Assembly (NCBI GenBank): GCA_938022935.1
Contig: CALIHL010000032.1
Location: 1 to 35,392 of the forward strand
DNA: 35,392 bases
From: an uncultured Saprospiraceae bacterium
GTDB lineage: Bacteria; Bacteroidota; Bacteroidia; Chitinophagales; Saprospiraceae
Reading direction: 5' to 3'
This document shows positions 25,056 through 34,238 of the stretch, in pieces (position 1 is the first letter of the stretch; the number at the start of each line of letters is the position of its first letter). A program made the translations under genes and the position numbers. A model generated the notes under the pieces. That model made no database searches, had not been told where the DNA came from, and was given only the letters and a program-made list of their open reading frames with translations.

Positions 25056-26912
25056 CAGTTCTGACAGCTCAAGCCATCTCATCTCGATGGTGTCTGTTTC
25101 AGTTTTGATATCGCCCAACTCTTTAGAGAGTTCGTTGATTTTTACATTGTCTTGAATACCGTCAAGAAAGAGCTGCTCTATTTCTAATTTACGTTTATTG
25201 AGCTTTTCAATTTTAGTTTCAATATCCTGCATCTCTTTTTTCTCGTGATAGCTTAGCTTTCTTTTATCTTTAATTTCTTCTTTGGCGACCTCTTTATTAG
25301 TCGACTTTGCACTTGAAGCGCTGTACTTCTCTTGTAGTGACTTTGTCTTCCACTGACTATAGTTACCAAGAAAATCCTGAACCTTGCCTTCGCCTTTAAA
25401 TATAAACATGTGGTCGACAAGCTTATCCATAAAGTATCTGTCGTGACTGATGATCACAAGACATCCTTTGAACTGCATCAAGTAACTCTCCAACACATTG
25501 AGCGTCAGTACATCAAGATCATTGGTTGGCTCATCTAAAATTAGAAAGTTAGGATTGCCCATCAGGACAGTGAGTAGATGCAAGCGCTTTCTCTCACCAC
25601 CACTTAGCTGTGATACATAGACTTGTTGGTGCTCGCGAGAGAACATAAAGTTTTCAAGCAAAGCCGCAGCACTCATCTTCAGTCCTTTCTTCAAAGGAAT
25701 GTACTCTGCTATATCTCTGATAACATCTATGACTCTCTTATCTGTATCAACAGAAAGACCCTCTTGTGTATAGTATCCAAACTGAACGGTCTCCCCCTCT
25801 ATTCGCTTTCCTTTGTCCGGTCTAATGTTTCCAACTAAGAGATTTACAAAAGTGGTTTTTCCTGTTCCATTAGGTCCACTGATACCGACCCGCTCTCCTT
25901 TTTGAAACTTATACCAAAACTCTTCTAATATCACTTTGTCACCGAAGGACTTATGGACATCTGTAAATTCTAATATCTTCTTCCCAAGTCTTGCAGAGTC
26001 TACTTCTATCTCGAAGACTTCATCATACTGGATACTACTGATCTTATCATTAAGTTTATGAAAATCACCGACCCTCGACTTAGCTTTTGTCCCTCTAGCC
26101 TTGGGCTGACGCCTTATCCAATCTAATTCTTTGAGGAGTAGTTTTTTCGCCTTATCCAAAGACACATTGTCTTGCTGCGTACGCAGTGCTTTCTTTTCAA
26201 GGTAGTCTGAGTAGTTTCCCTTAAAGGGAAATAACAATCCCTTATCCAACTCTATAATCTCAGTACATACTCTTTCTAAAAAGTAACGATCGTGCGTTAC
26301 CATCAAAAGCGTAAGTTGATTAGAAGAAAGGAACTTTTCTAGCCACTCGATCATCTCAATATCAAGATGATTGGTTGGCTCATCTAATATGATAAAGTCA
26401 GGCTCAGATAGAATCAGTCTCGCCAATGCCAATCTCTTCTTTTGACCTCCAGACATGGTGCCAACTGATTGGTCCATATCCGTCAGGTGCAGTCTGTACA
26501 GGATCTCTTTTCCTTTCGATTCTGCGTCCCATGCCTTTTGGTCGTCCATGATTGCCATGGCCTTTTCTATCCTTTCAGCATCTCCAGATTCTAAAGCTTT
26601 ATTATAATCGCGAAGTGCCCTGAGCATAGGTACATCAGAATCAAAGATGACTTCTTCGACAGTAGCCGAGGCCTCAAAGTGAGGATCTTGATTTAAGAAA
26701 GCTGTCTTGATATTCTTGTTTAGCAGAATCCTTGCATTCTCGCCTTCGGGGCTCTCTAAGCCTGCGATCACTCTAAGTAGTGTGGACTTCCCACTTCCAT
26801 TACGAGCTATCAAGGCGATTTTATCGCCTTGACTAATCGTCATGTTGATCTTATCAAAAAGAACCTTCTCTCCATAACTCTTCGACACTTGTTCTAATGA
26901 CAGATACTCCAT
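25050..26912 (-). CDS. ABC-F family ATPase (Uup-like)
   Basis: 620 residues from the ATG at 26912 (MEYLSLEQVSKSYG). A 51-base in-frame extension would begin inside the terminator hairpin of the gene upstream and is rejected. Two ABC domains in tandem have the P-loops ARNGSGKST and GPNGTGKTT, signature motifs MSGGQKKR and LSGGERKR, and the Walker B segments LDEPTNHLD and LDEPTNDLD. The two are joined by an inter-domain linker, and the C-terminal 80 residues form a charged coiled coil as in Uup. There are no membrane helices, so it is not a transporter; ABC-F proteins act at the ribosome or on DNA. The exact subfamily is not certain. A TACATTTG box lies 5 bases before the start. Confidence 0.9.
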   Translation of the reverse strand: MEYLSLEQVSKSYGEKVLFDKINMTISQGDKIALIARNGSGKSTLLRVIAGLESPEGENARILLNKNIKTAFLNQDPHFEASATVEEVIFDSDVPMLRALRDYNKALESGDAERIEKAMAIMDDQKAWDAESKGKEILYRLHLTDMDQSVGTMSGGQKKRLALARLILSEPDFIILDEPTNHLDIEMIEWLEKFLSSNQLTLLMVTHDRYFLERVCTEIIELDKGLLFPFKGNYSDYLEKKALRTQQDNVSLDKAKKLLLKELDWIRRQPKARGTKAKSRVGDFHKLNDKISSIQYDEVFEIEVDSARLGKKILEFTDVHKSFGDKVILEEFWYKFQKGERVGISGPNGTGKTTFVNLLVGNIRPDKGKRIEGETVQFGYYTQEGLSVDTDKRVIDVIRDIAEYIPLKKGLKMSAAALLENFMFSREHQQVYVSQLSGGERKRLHLLTVLMGNPNFLILDEPTNDLDVLTLNVLESYLMQFKGCLVIISHDRYFMDKLVDHMFIFKGEGKVQDFLGNYSQWKTKSLQEKYSASSAKSTNKEVAKEEIKDKRKLSYHEKKEMQDIETKIEKLNKRKLEIEQLFLDGIQDNVKINELSKELGDIKTETDTIEMRWLELSELL

Positions 26913-26917
26913 AACCG

Positions 26918-26925
26918 CAAATGTA
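26918..26925 (-). promoter_or_regulatory. TAnnTTTG -7 box just upstream of the ABC-F gene
   Basis: On the minus strand the box reads TACATTTG and ends 5 bases before the ATG at 26912, implying a leaderless or very short leader. A TTG lies 23 bases upstream, within the preceding terminator stem, a long but possible spacing. Confidence 0.4.
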
Positions 26926-26940
26926 ATTCCCTTGAAAATA

Positions 26941-26974
26941 AAAAAGTCCAATGTGGGATACATTGGACCTTTTT
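26941..26974 (-). terminator. Terminator after the tail-specific protease gene
   Basis: GTCCAATGT and ACATTGGAC form a 9-bp stem around a 5-base loop, with A- and T-runs on the two sides. Read on the minus strand it lies about 22 bases after the protease stop and ends in a T-run. Confidence 0.8.
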
Positions 26975-26996
26975 CTATAATTATATTTCTTGACTA

Positions 26997-29204
26997 CTAT
27001 GGCTTCACTGGTGAAGCGATGTAGTTGACATCTTGGATAATATCTCTCATGATAGTCATTGACTCTTCCAGGTAGATATCTTTGTTAAGTGCCTTTAACC
27101 AATCTTGATTAGTTGCTTCTGTTTTTTCATCAAAGCTTATCCCTTCAAGATCTTCAGGAAGATTCTTGATATGAAGTGTCTCTATCGCATCTCCTAAGAT
27201 GTCTTTATACTTGTTAGACTGCTCTTTCTTTTGTGCTAGATATGCTTGATGTTCATCCAACCTTAGTGAGTAAGACGTCTTATCCTTACTCGCTTTGTAC
27301 CATTCTCCTTGCTCAGATAGTAATGAAAACTCTTCGCTTGTAGCTTGACGTTGTTCGCTTCTCATCCTAAGCGTCTCACGATTAGGAATCTTGAATACAT
27401 CCTGCTCATACTCCAATGGAGACAATTGAGACCATTCCATGGCATTAGGATATTCGCGTTCACCAACATCTATGCGTCTAAACCTATCTGGAAACTCGAT
27501 GTCAGGACTTACCCCTTTGAGCTGAGTTGATCCTCCATCGACTCTATAAAACTTCTGCATCGTCAACTTGAGCTGACCAAGCGGTTTGAATTCGTCGTTA
27601 CCTTTTACTGCACGATCCAGGTCAATAAAACGCTGTACTGTTCCTTTACCAAAGGACTGGCTACCAACTATAATCGCACGATCATAATCTTGCATTGCTG
27701 CCGCTAATATCTCAGAAGCCGAAGCGCTAAATGAATTGATCATCACAATCAGAGGACCATCATACTGTACATCTGTATCTTCGTCTTTGTAGATATATGG
27801 CTTACGTTCTCTTGGTTTCACTTGTACGATCGGGCCATCTTCTATAAAAAGTCCACTCATATCAACCACATCTTTTAAAGATCCGCCGCCGTTGTTACGA
27901 AGGTCCAAGATGATTCCGTTAACGTTATTTGCCTTGAGCTTTTTGATCTCCTTAGCCACGTCTGCAGCACAGCTCGTACCATCAGGTCCGTCAAAAGAAC
28001 TATAAAACTTAGGCAGGTCAATGTATCCGATATTGTTGATCACTCCGCCCAAGTCTATAATTGCAGACTTTGCAAAGCTTTCTAATATATTGATCACATC
28101 TCTTTCTATATCTACGTCGATGATAGATCCATCTTTCTTTTGTATGGTAAGTACAACGTTAGTTCCTTTTTTTCCTCTGATCTGGCTCACAACATCATCG
28201 ATACGCATACCGAATATATCTTGCGACTTTTCATCTTCCTTTTGTCTGACCTTAAGTATAAAGTCATTGACTTCTATTTGCTTGTTTTTCCAAACTGGGC
28301 CACCTGGAACGATAGAAACGATCTTAGTAAGATCCCCTTCTGTTCTCAATCTAGCGCCAATGCCTTCTAATTTACCACCCATATTGATATCAAAATCCTG
28401 CTTCTCTTTAGGATTAAAATAATCCGAATGGGGATCGAACATATGCGCGAATGTATTGAGATAAGACTCAAAGCGATCAGACCTTCTTACTCTCTGAAAA
28501 CTCTTGTACCACTTATCATAGTCTTCAAGCACTTTAGCTCTAGCGTCTATCTCTAACTGCACTTGTGATTTAGCAGCTAAATCTTTATCTCTTTGTAAAG
28601 CTTCTTCTTTTGCTTTGCGCGTCTCTTCCGTTTCTTCTGCATCTTCTTCTGATGGGCCTTCTGCAAGTCTCTTTTGTGCTTTCTCTTGCTTTTCGATGAG
28701 AGAGGTCAATTGTGATAGCACGTCGTACTTCAATTGCTTTCTCCATCTTTCTAATTGACCAGTCTTGTTGTTAGCCCAACCCTTTTTGTCTGGATCAAAC
28801 TCAAAACTCTCTGCTACTGTAAAATCAAATGGTTTACTCAAGATATCCTTATAGATAGCCTCTACACCATCTACTCTTGTATCAAGTAGTTCTGTAGCAA
28901 TATTAAAAAACTCAAATGACCCTTCATTGAATTGATCATCAATCAAAGTCTTGTATTGTTCTAATTGTGCTAAGTCTTCTTGGGTGAAGTATCTCTTCCT
29001 ACTGTCTACATAATTAAGGAAGTAATCGTACGCCTCTTTAGAAAACTCATCATCGATATTCTCTGGATCGTAATGATATTGATCCAAGATACCCATTACT
29101 GCATCTTGTATCACTTTCTCTTTATCAGGATCTGTCGGATCTACATATGAGCCAAGCGAATAACTAAGGCATCCTATGAAAAGAAGGGAGAGGACTTTAA
29201 TCAT
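26997..29204 (-). CDS. prc: Tail-specific (carboxy-terminal processing) protease, S41A family
   Basis: 735 residues from the ATG at 29204; an in-frame GTG lies 6 bases upstream. An N-terminal export signal (about 1-18) is followed by the long helical N-terminal domain of Prc/Tsp proteins, a PDZ domain (about 270-365, with GGKLEGIGARLRTEG) and the S41 protease domain. The catalytic residues, by alignment with E. coli Prc Ser430/Lys455/Gln459, are Ser495 in FSASASE, Lys520 in SFGKGTVQ and Gln524. A C-terminal helical domain follows. The enzyme degrades or trims exported proteins from their C-terminus in the periplasm. The insert at about 180-210 is unusually rich in Glu and Lys. It follows hppA on the same strand but is separated by a strong inverted repeat. 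Confidence 0.93.
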   Translation of the reverse strand: MIKVLSLLFIGCLSYSLGSYVDPTDPDKEKVIQDAVMGILDQYHYDPENIDDEFSKEAYDYFLNYVDSRKRYFTQEDLAQLEQYKTLIDDQFNEGSFEFFNIATELLDTRVDGVEAIYKDILSKPFDFTVAESFEFDPDKKGWANNKTGQLERWRKQLKYDVLSQLTSLIEKQEKAQKRLAEGPSEEDAEETEETRKAKEEALQRDKDLAAKSQVQLEIDARAKVLEDYDKWYKSFQRVRRSDRFESYLNTFAHMFDPHSDYFNPKEKQDFDINMGGKLEGIGARLRTEGDLTKIVSIVPGGPVWKNKQIEVNDFILKVRQKEDEKSQDIFGMRIDDVVSQIRGKKGTNVVLTIQKKDGSIIDVDIERDVINILESFAKSAIIDLGGVINNIGYIDLPKFYSSFDGPDGTSCAADVAKEIKKLKANNVNGIILDLRNNGGGSLKDVVDMSGLFIEDGPIVQVKPRERKPYIYKDEDTDVQYDGPLIVMINSFSASASEILAAAMQDYDRAIIVGSQSFGKGTVQRFIDLDRAVKGNDEFKPLGQLKLTMQKFYRVDGGSTQLKGVSPDIEFPDRFRRIDVGEREYPNAMEWSQLSPLEYEQDVFKIPNRETLRMRSEQRQATSEEFSLLSEQGEWYKASKDKTSYSLRLDEHQAYLAQKKEQSNKYKDILGDAIETLHIKNLPEDLEGISFDEKTEATNQDWLKALNKDIYLEESMTIMRDIIQDVNYIASPVKP

Positions 29205-29234
29205 GTTCACACTAAATTTGTTCTTTAACGGTAA

Positions 29235-29310
29235 TACATAAGTTAATATACATCTTTAATGCCAAAGTGCCCATGAGGTATCTCATGGGCACTTCTAATT
29301 AACTTATGTA
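29235..29310. repeat. Two nested perfect inverted repeats between hppA and prc
   Basis: Inner arms AAGTGCCCATGAG (29265-29277) and CTCATGGGCACTT (29282-29294) form a 13-bp hairpin with a 4-base loop. Outer arms TACATAAGTTAAT (29235-29247) and ATTAACTTATGTA (29298-29310) form another perfect 13 bp. The inner one could end the hppA transcript on the minus strand, though the T-run after it is short. The outer one is unexplained. Confidence 0.8.
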
Positions 29311-29366
29311 TAACTTTTTATGTCAGACTCACTACTTTTTCAAGTCGAGCTGGCTAACAAATCAGC

Positions 29367-31562
29367 TTATATGAACGGCGCTATAACAAGCGCTACTACT
29401 GTCATTAACTTCAATAAGATATTCAATGATGGACCAGAAGTATCTTTAAATGGATCACCTACTGTATCTCCAACTACCGTTGCTTTGTGAGGGTCAGAAC
29501 CTTTGTAGTACATCTTTCCTTTGATTTTTACACCTTCTTCAAACATCTTCTTCGCGTTATCCCAAGCACCACCAGCATTAGACTGAAAGATGGCCATAAG
29601 AACACCACAAACTGTAACTCCTGCAAGTAACCCACCTAACATCTCAGCTCCTCCTAAGAAACCAAATATAACTGGAGTAATTACTGCGATTAATCCCGGA
29701 AGAATCATCTCACGAATAGAAGCCTTTGTTGATATATCTACACACTTGCTGTATTCTGCTTTTCCATCTGCAGCCTCAAAAGTATCACGATCAGCTTGGC
29801 TCCAATCCTTCATCTCTTTACCGTCGTTGCTCTTCATCACTGCAAGTGCAGCCTTAAGCTCAGGTATGTCCTTGAACTGTCTTCTTACCTCTGTGATCAT
29901 ATCCATTGCTGCACGACCTACAGCATTCATTGATAGCGCTGAGAACAAGAATGGAAGCATGCCTCCAACAAATAGAGCTGCCATTGTTCTGGCATTAGTA
30001 ATATCTATACCAGTCAATTGATCACCTGGGTGAGCAACATTGTAAGCTGTGATAAAAGCAGCGAATAATGCTAATGCTGTAAGTGCAGCAGAACCAATCG
30101 CAAATCCTTTACCAATCGCTGCTGTAGTATTTCCTACTGCATCTAACTTGTCAGTACGTTGTCTTACTTCTTTAGGAAGCTCAGCCATCTCTGCTATACC
30201 TCCTGCGTTATCTGCTATCGGACCATATGCATCTACAGCCAACTGGATACCTGTGTTAGAAAGCATACCGACTGCTGCAATAGCGATACCATATAGACCA
30301 GCAAAGTGACTCGCACCTATGATTGCGGCTGCCAGTACGATGATAGGAAGTGCTGTCGACATCATACCTACACCAAGACCTGCGATAATGTTAGTTGCTG
30401 AACCAGTCAAAGACTGCTCAACTATAGACATAACTGGCTTTGTACCAGTACCTGTGTAGAACTCTGTGATGATACCAATCAACAATCCAGCACCCAGTCC
30501 AAAAAGGACTGCAAAGAATACACCATTCGCAGTGTAATCAACTCCACCTAATGACCAAGTCTCAGGAAGTACTTGTTGCACTATAAACCAAGTACCAACA
30601 AGCATCAAAGCAAATGCAAGATATTCTCCAGTGTTCAATGCTGTCTGTGGGTTACCACCTTCTTTTACTCTAACGAAGAAAGTACCGATGATAGAAGTTA
30701 CAATACCCAGACAAGCCAACATCAAAGGGAGCAATACTGCATTCATACCGCCATATGCATTGCCGCCGTCAAATCCCACAACACCTATAAATGTTGCTCC
30801 AATCACCATCGTACCGATGATTGATCCTACATATGACTCGAAAAGGTCGGCTCCCATACCAGCCACATCTCCTACGTTGTCACCAACGTTATCTGCGATA
30901 GTTGCAGGATTCAATGGGTGATCCTCAGGGATACCTGCTTCCACTTTACCTACAAGGTCAGCTCCAACATCGGCTGCTTTAGTATAGATACCTCCGCCTA
31001 CTCTTGCAAAAAGAGCGATAGACGATGCACCAAATGAGAAGCCTGTTAAAACAGTGATTACTTTGATCACGGCATCTTGGTCCCCTGTACCAAACATGTT
31101 AGCGTACAACAAGAATAAAAGACCTAATCCTAATACACCCAAGCCAACAACTCCAAGTCCCATTACTGCTCCTCCAGCGAATGCAACTTCAAGTGCTTTG
31201 CCGAGGCCAGTTCTTGCTGCGTTAGTTGTACGCACATTCGCTTTAGTGGCAACCTTCATACCGATGAAGCCTGCTCCTGCTGAACATAAAGCACCCAGGA
31301 TAAATGAAAGTGCAACAAGTGGAGACGATCCTTCGCTGTTACCACTTAGTGCCATAAGTACTGCTACAGCAGCAACGAAGATGGATAAGACTTTATACTC
31401 TGCCTTTAAGAATGACATAGCTCCATCGGCTATATTGCCTGCGATGCGACCCATTCTTTCTGTTCCGACTTCTTGACTTGATACCCAAGCTGACTTCCAT
31501 GCTGTGAATAGCAGTGCAAGCACTCCAAAAGCTGGTATAATGTAGATGATATTCTGACCCAT
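29367..31562 (-). CDS. hppA: Membrane-bound ion-pumping pyrophosphatase, K+-stimulated type
   Basis: 731 residues and about 16 membrane helices, the normal size for the family. The substrate site is visible as [20 protein letters not shown] followed by [18 protein letters not shown]. The second site has DNAGGIAEM, and [16 protein letters not shown]. The alanine after GNTTA, in place of lysine, marks the K+-dependent subgroup. The C-terminal site has [15 protein letters not shown]. The enzyme splits pyrophosphate and pumps H+ or Na+ out of the cytoplasm; which ion cannot be decided here. A TACATTTG box on the minus strand lies 58 bases upstream of the start. Confidence 0.95.
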   Translation of the reverse strand: MGQNIIYIIPAFGVLALLFTAWKSAWVSSQEVGTERMGRIAGNIADGAMSFLKAEYKVLSIFVAAVAVLMALSGNSEGSSPLVALSFILGALCSAGAGFIGMKVATKANVRTTNAARTGLGKALEVAFAGGAVMGLGVVGLGVLGLGLLFLLYANMFGTGDQDAVIKVITVLTGFSFGASSIALFARVGGGIYTKAADVGADLVGKVEAGIPEDHPLNPATIADNVGDNVGDVAGMGADLFESYVGSIIGTMVIGATFIGVVGFDGGNAYGGMNAVLLPLMLACLGIVTSIIGTFFVRVKEGGNPQTALNTGEYLAFALMLVGTWFIVQQVLPETWSLGGVDYTANGVFFAVLFGLGAGLLIGIITEFYTGTGTKPVMSIVEQSLTGSATNIIAGLGVGMMSTALPIIVLAAAIIGASHFAGLYGIAIAAVGMLSNTGIQLAVDAYGPIADNAGGIAEMAELPKEVRQRTDKLDAVGNTTAAIGKGFAIGSAALTALALFAAFITAYNVAHPGDQLTGIDITNARTMAALFVGGMLPFLFSALSMNAVGRAAMDMITEVRRQFKDIPELKAALAVMKSNDGKEMKDWSQADRDTFEAADGKAEYSKCVDISTKASIREMILPGLIAVITPVIFGFLGGAEMLGGLLAGVTVCGVLMAIFQSNAGGAWDNAKKMFEEGVKIKGKMYYKGSDPHKATVVGDTVGDPFKDTSGPSLNILLKLMTVVALVIAPFI

Positions 31563-31619
31563 TAAGTTATAGATTTAAATTTTCGTATTTGAAATTCTTA
31601 TATATAAAAATAAGATCGG

Positions 31620-31627
31620 CAAATGTA
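31620..31627 (-). promoter_or_regulatory. -7 box upstream of hppA
   Basis: Read on the minus strand, TACATTTG matches TAnnTTTG. It would give a leader of about 50 bases before the ATG at 31562. No good -33 TTG at the right distance was found. Confidence 0.35.
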
Positions 31628-31774
31628 AGGCTTATTTACAATTACGACGACAGTTTGACAATAGACCTTTCCGCTGATTTCGCTTATTATTTGCTCATTT
31701 GACGAAAGTCGCGTCCAAAACAGCTCTTCGGCACAAGTAGCAAGTCAAACTCGGTTATTTATATTGTTATAAAT

Positions 31775-31809
31775 ATATTTTTAGACAAGACTAAAAATAT
31801 TTACATTTG
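31775..31809 (+). promoter_or_regulatory. Operator palindrome and -7 box of the mntR operon
   Basis: Perfect 10-bp arms ATATTTTTAG (31775-31784) and CTAAAAATAT (31791-31800) with spacer ACAAGA form a palindrome of the TTTAG...CTAAA type expected for a DtxR/MntR-family regulator. TACATTTG (31802-31809) follows directly and ends 4 bases before the ATG at 31814. The palindrome thus covers the -33 region, so bound repressor would block transcription. Autoregulation is inferred. Confidence 0.6.
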
Positions 31810-31813
31810 TAGT

Positions 31814-32482
31814 ATGACACAACGGCTCACACATACTGAGGAGAACTATCTGAAAGCGATTTACAAGGCTAATGAGAAGACAAAATCCGCTGTTAACACC
31901 AACACTATCGCGGCATACATGAACACTTCAGCCGCTTCCGTAACAGATATGATGAAGAAGTTGGCCAATAAGGAGTTGATCATTTATGAGCGCTATAAGG
32001 GAGCTCGACTGAGTCCTACTGGGAGCAAGACTGCAACGTCGGTCATTAGGAAGCATCGCTTGTGGGAAACATTCTTAGTTCAAAAGCTCGGCTTTTCGTG
32101 GGAGGAAGTTCATGAGATAGCAGAAGAGTTGGAGCATATTAATTCAGATGAGTTGATTACCAAGTTAGACGAGTACTTAGGTTTCCCCAAATACGATCCG
32201 CATGGAGATCCAATACCGAGTGCCGATGGCAAATTTATGCTTCGTGAGCAAATGATACTCTCACAATTGAATATCGCTGAATCAGGAATCTTGGTAGGCG
32301 TAAAGAATCATGAGACTTCTTTCTTGAGTCATCTGAATAAACTAAACATAGCCCTTGGGTCTTCGATCTTAATCAAAGAAAGATCAGACTTTGACAAATC
32401 CCTAAAAGTATCCGTCTCGGAAGGTGCTGATGTTGTGCTTACAGATATGGTTGCTAAAAATCTATTGATCCGCAAATCGTAA
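31814..32482 (+). CDS. mntR: MntR/DtxR-family metal-dependent repressor
   Basis: 222 residues in three parts: an N-terminal winged helix (about 1-70, TIAAYMNTSAASVTDMMKKL), the metal-binding and dimerisation domain (about 75-145) and a FeoA/SH3-like C-terminus (about 150-222). Relative to DtxR, the metal residues His79, Glu83, His98, Glu105 and His106 are kept as His81, Glu85, His100, Glu107 and His108. The residue equal to DtxR Cys102 is Glu104. Glutamate there is the MntR state and points to manganese. The gene begins the operon with the binding protein (2 bases) and ATPase (2 bases) genes, which it probably represses when Mn is plentiful. Confidence 0.9.
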   Translation: MTQRLTHTEENYLKAIYKANEKTKSAVNTNTIAAYMNTSAASVTDMMKKLANKELIIYERYKGARLSPTGSKTATSVIRKHRLWETFLVQKLGFSWEEVHEIAEELEHINSDELITKLDEYLGFPKYDPHGDPIPSADGKFMLREQMILSQLNIAESGILVGVKNHETSFLSHLNKLNIALGSSILIKERSDFDKSLKVSVSEGADVVLTDMVAKNLLIRKS

Positions 32483-32484
32483 AC

Positions 32485-33471
32485 ATGATTAAGTACCTCA
32501 TTATTATATTCTCTTTAACTCTGAATATTTTATCTGCACAAGAGAAGTTGAAGATTGTCGCGTCCGCATCAATGATATCTGATATGGCTCAGGAGATCAT
32601 CGGGCCACTTCATGATGTTGAGATGATCGTGCCAATAGGTGGTGATCCCCACCTTCATGAGCCTACTCCATCAAACGCTCGAATGGTTGCAAGTGCAGAC
32701 CTTGTCCTTATAAATGGATTGACATTTGAAGGATGGATCACTGAGCTTATCGAAAACTCTGGAACATCGGCTTCAATTGTAACCGTTACAAATGGCGTCC
32801 AACCATTAACTAGTCAAACTTATAAAAACTCTGCAGATCCACATGCATGGATGGACGTGAGCAACGCTTTGGTTTATGCTCATAATATAGCACAGGCCAT
32901 GATCAAATTAGATCCAGAAAACGCGGCAACTTATGAAGAGAGATTAACAAACTATAAAGCTGAGTTGATATCATTGGACAAGGAAATCGAAATGACAATT
33001 AAGTCTATCCCTGAACGCCAAAGGATTCTAATTACATCTCATGACGCCTTCCAATACTATGGGAAGAGATATGGTATCAGATTAGAAGCAATCATGGGTA
33101 TATCTACAGAAGCACAAGCACAGACTGCTGATATCAGAAGAGTCAATAAAGTAATCAGAGAACAAGGAGTACCTGCAATCTTTATAGAAAGCACGATTAA
33201 CCCAAAGATGATGCAACAACTTGCACAAGACAATAAGATATCAATCGGTGGTAAACTTTATGCTGATTCTCTTGGAGACAAAGATAGTCCAGCTAGCACC
33301 TACGTCGATATGTTAAGATACAATACTAAGACCATAGCTGCTGCCTTAAAGCAAACAGTTGAGATCGATGACTCATTAAATAAAAACACGACTAATTATA
33401 GTTTCATTATAGGGCTTGGCGTCGTACTACTTCTTGGGCTTGGATTAGCGATATACTTATCTAATCGATAG
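32485..33471 (+). CDS. Metal ABC transporter substrate-binding protein, Mn-type, with C-terminal anchor
   Basis: 328 residues. A signal peptide ends at LSAQ (about residue 19), and the rest has the cluster 9 (MntC/SitA/ZnuA) fold. The metal ligands are His56 in GGDPHLHEP, His120 in ADPHAWMDV, Glu235 in FIESTINPKM and Asp261 in YADSLGD. The His-His-Glu-Asp set is that of Mn/Fe binders; Zn binders usually have His at the third site, and no His-rich loop is present. Residues about 305-325 form a membrane helix, so the protein is tethered by its C-terminus and not by a lipid. It lies between the regulator and the ATPase gene with 2-base gaps. Confidence 0.92.
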   Translation: MIKYLIIIFSLTLNILSAQEKLKIVASASMISDMAQEIIGPLHDVEMIVPIGGDPHLHEPTPSNARMVASADLVLINGLTFEGWITELIENSGTSASIVTVTNGVQPLTSQTYKNSADPHAWMDVSNALVYAHNIAQAMIKLDPENAATYEERLTNYKAELISLDKEIEMTIKSIPERQRILITSHDAFQYYGKRYGIRLEAIMGISTEAQAQTADIRRVNKVIREQGVPAIFIESTINPKMMQQLAQDNKISIGGKLYADSLGDKDSPASTYVDMLRYNTKTIAAALKQTVEIDDSLNKNTTNYSFIIGLGVVLLLGLGLAIYLSNR

Positions 33472-33473
33472 AT

Positions 33474-34232
33474 ATGAATGAACTGATTATTGATATAAAA
33501 GGTCTTTCGGTTTCTTATGACCGAAAGCGTGTGCTTTCTAATATATTTTTGAAAGTAGAAAGCGGTTACACTTATGGATTGATCGGACCCAATGGAGCTG
33601 GCAAGTCTACTCTTTTCAAGTCCATATTAGGCTTGATAGAGCCTAACTCTGGAGATATCAAAATCAAAAATCAGGAAATATCAGAAGTATTAAAAAGTAT
33701 CGCTTATGTCCCTCAAAAAGATGATGTAGACTGGGACTTCCCAGCTACCGTCAGAGACGTGGTGACTATGGGTAGATATCCACACAAAAAGTTACTACAA
33801 CGTCTAGATAAAAACGATCGTCGTATCACCGATGAGTCACTAGAACAGCTTGGTATATCCGATCTGGCAGAGCGACAAATTGGAACACTTTCTGGTGGCC
33901 AACAGCAGCGGGTTTTTATTGCAAGATCAATCTGTCAAGAAGCAGAGATCTTTTTAATGGACGAACCTTTTGTTGGGGTAGATATGACAACCGAACATAA
34001 GATTGTAGAGATCATGAAAGACCTTGCTGCTGAAGGAAAAACCATAATGGTTGTACATCATGATCTATCAACAGCTGATGACTACTTTGACAAGGTCATC
34101 CTGTTGAACCAGCGCCTACTGGCATACGGTGATACAGAAGAAGTATTTACAAGAGAGAATATCGCGAGAACGTATGCACCACAGATGAAAATCCTTCAGG
34201 ACATTGGACTGATAGACGAACGCAATCGATAG
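33474..34232 (+). CDS. Metal ABC transporter ATP-binding protein
   Basis: 252 residues. P-loop GPNGAGKST, Q-loop YVPQKDDVDWDFPATV, signature LSGGQQQR, Walker B LMDEPFVGVD and the switch His in VVHHDLST are all intact. The VDWDFP and VVTMGRY stretch is characteristic of the Mn/Zn import ATPases (MntB/ZnuC/SitB). The gene follows the binding protein gene after 2 bases. The expected permease gene is missing: the next gene, 6 bases on, is a glycosyltransferase on the opposite strand. The permease must be encoded elsewhere if this is an active importer. Confidence 0.92.
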   Translation: MNELIIDIKGLSVSYDRKRVLSNIFLKVESGYTYGLIGPNGAGKSTLFKSILGLIEPNSGDIKIKNQEISEVLKSIAYVPQKDDVDWDFPATVRDVVTMGRYPHKKLLQRLDKNDRRITDESLEQLGISDLAERQIGTLSGGQQQRVFIARSICQEAEIFLMDEPFVGVDMTTEHKIVEIMKDLAAEGKTIMVVHHDLSTADDYFDKVILLNQRLLAYGDTEEVFTRENIARTYAPQMKILQDIGLIDERNR

Positions 34233-34238
34233 TGAGTA

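Noticed and set aside
26913-26963. N-terminal extension of the ABC-F protein by 17 residues
   Set aside because: The extra codons lie in the terminator stem of the upstream gene, and the family starts at the ATG at 26912.
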